DNA of 6,507 bases from a bacterium (lineage in GTDB: Bacteria > Verrucomicrobiota > Verrucomicrobiae > Opitutales > Opitutaceae), in NCBI GenBank assembly GCA_021780625.1, contig JAJXYI010000480.1, positions 1 to 6,507 of the forward strand, given 5' to 3'. The notes under the pieces are model-generated. The model was not told the origin of the DNA, ran no database searches, and saw only the letters and a list, made by a program, of their open reading frames with translations. This document shows, piece by piece, positions 5,036 to 6,507 of the stretch (its first letter is position 1; every line of letters begins with the position of its first letter). The position numbers and the translations under genes are program-made.

Positions 5036-6507
5036 GAGACGTGGCTTTGGTGGAGCGTGAAGAAGAAGGTGGCGCCCTGGTCGGGCTTTGCTACCGCGCG
5101 GACCCGGCCGCCGTGGCGGTGGATGATGCGCTGGACGATCGCGAGCCCGACGCCGGTGCCCTCGAATTCATCGGCACGATGCAGCCGCTGGAACACGCCA
5201 AACAGCTTGTGGGCGTAGCGCATGTCGAAGCCGGTGCCGTTGTCGCGGACAAAGTACTCCACCGTCCCCTCGGCGGCGGCGCTTCCGATCTCGACGACGG
5301 GCTGGTCGCGGCGGCTGCTGTACTTGAAGGCGTTGGACAGGAGGTTGGTCCAGACCTGCTTGAGGAGGGCCGGATCTCCCTCGCAGGGGTGCAATGCGCT
5401 GAAGCGGACCTCGGCGCGTGCGGCGTCGGATCCGGACTGAAGTTCGATCAGGGCGGAGTGGACGAGCGCGTTCATGTCGATCGGCTGCAGGGTGAGCGGC
5501 GCCCGGCTCAGCCGCGAGAAGGCGAGCAGGTCGTCGATGAGCTGTCCCATGCGCGAGGCGCCGTTGCAGATGCGGGCGATGCAGTCGCGTGCCTCCTGGG
5601 GGAGGGTCGGCGCGAAATCCTCGAGCAGGACCCGCGCGAACCCGTTGACCGAGCGAAGCGGCGCCCGCAGGTCGTGGGACACCGAATACGAGAAGGCCTC
5701 GAGTTCCCGGTTGGCGGCCTCGAGCTCGGCGGTGCGGCGCACGACCCGCGACTCCAGCTCGGCATTGAGCCGGCGGATCTCCTCCTCGGTGCGCTTCTGC
5801 GCGGTGATGTCCTGGAACGACCCCCGGACTTTCACGACCCGTCCGTCCACGACGACGGGATGGCCGATGGTGCGGACCCATTTGTGCACCCCGCTGGCGG
5901 ACACGATCTGGAGCTCCAGGTCGTAGGAGACCCCCTGTTCGACGGCGCGCTTCACGGCCTCGGCGATACGCGCCTTCGACTCGGGCTCGTAGAAATCGAG
6001 GCCCTCGTCGCGATTGATAGGATGATCGGGATCCAGGTCGTGGATACGGGCGACCTCCTCGGTCCAGCCGCCCTTGCCGGTGACCGCGTCGAATTCCCAG
6101 CCGCCGACCTTCGCGATGTGGCCGGTCTCCTGGAGCAGCTGCTGGTGGTAGCGCAGGGACTCCTCGGTCTCGATGCGCTCGGTGATGTCCTCCCGGAAGA
6201 TCAGGATGCCTCCCACGCGGCCGTCGGCCTCGTGCCAGGGAAGGACCTCCCAGCGGAGCCACTGGACCGAGCCGTCTGGCCGGCGGACCTGTTCGCGTTC
6301 GCTTCGGAGCGTCTCGCCGGCGAGCGCGCGCCGGTGGATTTTCTTCCAGGGCTCCGGAATGTCGGGAAATAGGTCGTAGTGCGGGCGTCCGCGCAGGGGG
6401 CCGGAGTCCATCTGATGATCCTCGACCCAGCGCGTGCTCGCGGTGAGGTAGCGCATTTCGGTGTCGAACATCGCGAGGGCCGCGGGGACGTGGCGCACGA
6501 ACAGCTG
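5032..6507 (-). CDS. PAS-PAS sensor histidine kinase (5' truncated by window)
   Basis: The last 491 residues of a sensor kinase are visible, and the frame is open to the window's right edge. Numbering from the first full codon (QLF), a PAS/PAC unit (about 1-113, ending GGILIFREDITERI) is followed by a second PAS/PAC (about 120-240, ending VRGSFQDITAQKR). A coiled-coil linker rich in E and R follows (about 240-270). The HisKA domain has its phospho-acceptor histidine H278 in SYSVSHDLRAPLRSV. The HATPase domain carries N392 (TNLLSNAFKYS), DNGTGF (422-427) and GTGVGLA (450-456). The H-box and overall layout are those of phytochrome-class kinases, but no GAF or PHY domain is visible. The GTG at 6498 is not a plausible start, because the PAS fold already begins upstream of it (LFVRHVPAALAMFD). 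More sensory domains may lie outside the window. It is the first visible gene of the operon, and its promoter is not in view. Confidence 0.92.
   Translation of the reverse strand, partial: QLFVRHVPAALAMFDTEMRYLTASTRWVEDHQMDSGPLRGRPHYDLFPDIPEPWKKIHRRALAGETLRSEREQVRRPDGSVQWLRWEVLPWHEADGRVGGILIFREDITERIETEESLRYHQQLLQETGHIAKVGGWEFDAVTGKGGWTEEVARIHDLDPDHPINRDEGLDFYEPESKARIAEAVKRAVEQGVSYDLELQIVSASGVHKWVRTIGHPVVVDGRVVKVRGSFQDITAQKRTEEEIRRLNAELESRVVRRTAELEAANRELEAFSYSVSHDLRAPLRSVNGFARVLLEDFAPTLPQEARDCIARICNGASRMGQLIDDLLAFSRLSRAPLTLQPIDMNALVHSALIELQSGSDAARAEVRFSALHPCEGDPALLKQVWTNLLSNAFKYSSRRDQPVVEIGSAAAEGTVEYFVRDNGTGFDMRYAHKLFGVFQRLHRADEFEGTGVGLAIVQRIIHRHGGRVRAVAKPDQGATFFFTLHQSHVS

Noticed and set aside
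5041..6372. Long + strand open frame antisense to the PAS-PAS kinase (443 codons)
   Set aside because: High GC leaves few stops on the opposite strand. The product has no recognisable domain, whereas the minus strand encodes an intact kinase.
6496..6498. GTG start for the PAS-PAS kinase
   Set aside because: The frame continues to the window edge and the PAS sequence (LFVRHVPAALAMFD) begins before the GTG.

Overview
The window looks like part of the chromosome of a GC-rich Gram-negative bacterium. The best guess is Verrucomicrobiota, perhaps Opitutaceae-like. This rests on three things: an aspartokinase gene followed by a threonine synthase gene, a four-helix-bundle (23S rRNA intervening-sequence-type) protein, and intergenic DNA packed with short interspersed repeats. 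Recognisable Shine-Dalgarno sequences are also scarce. No rRNA or other marker confirms the placement, so it is tentative.

Left half (1-2437, + strand): the C-terminal part of aspartokinase (lysC, cut by the window edge) and a complete threonine synthase gene (thrC). These are the first and last steps of the aspartate-to-threonine pathway and presumably form one operon. Between them sits a compact cassette of about 520 bp. It consists of a 137-codon four-helix-bundle gene bracketed by arrays of a heptamer, (G/A)GANNTC, in opposite orientations. The cassette starts at the first base after the lysC stop codon and ends 5 bases before the thrC ATG. The arrays share a perfect 20-bp inverted repeat (568-587 with 1054-1073), and the four-helix stop codon lies inside the right array. 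This has the architecture of a small mobile or repeat-maintained unit and is the most interesting object here.

Convergent intergenic region (2438-2653): no gene, but layered repeats. A third heptamer array starts 3 bases after the thrC stop. It is followed by two near-identical-architecture hairpins (8-bp arms around TC), then by remnant heptamers. Last is a purine-rich (on the minus strand) degenerate repeat that runs into the stop codon of the facing gene.

Right half (2654-6507, - strand): a three-gene signalling operon read right to left. It contains a PAS-PAS histidine kinase (5' end outside the window), a stand-alone Rcp1-type receiver overlapping it by 4 bases, and a REC-PAS-kinase-REC hybrid kinase 6 bases further on. 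No gene in view carries a DNA-binding or enzymatic output domain, so the output of this probable phosphorelay is unknown.
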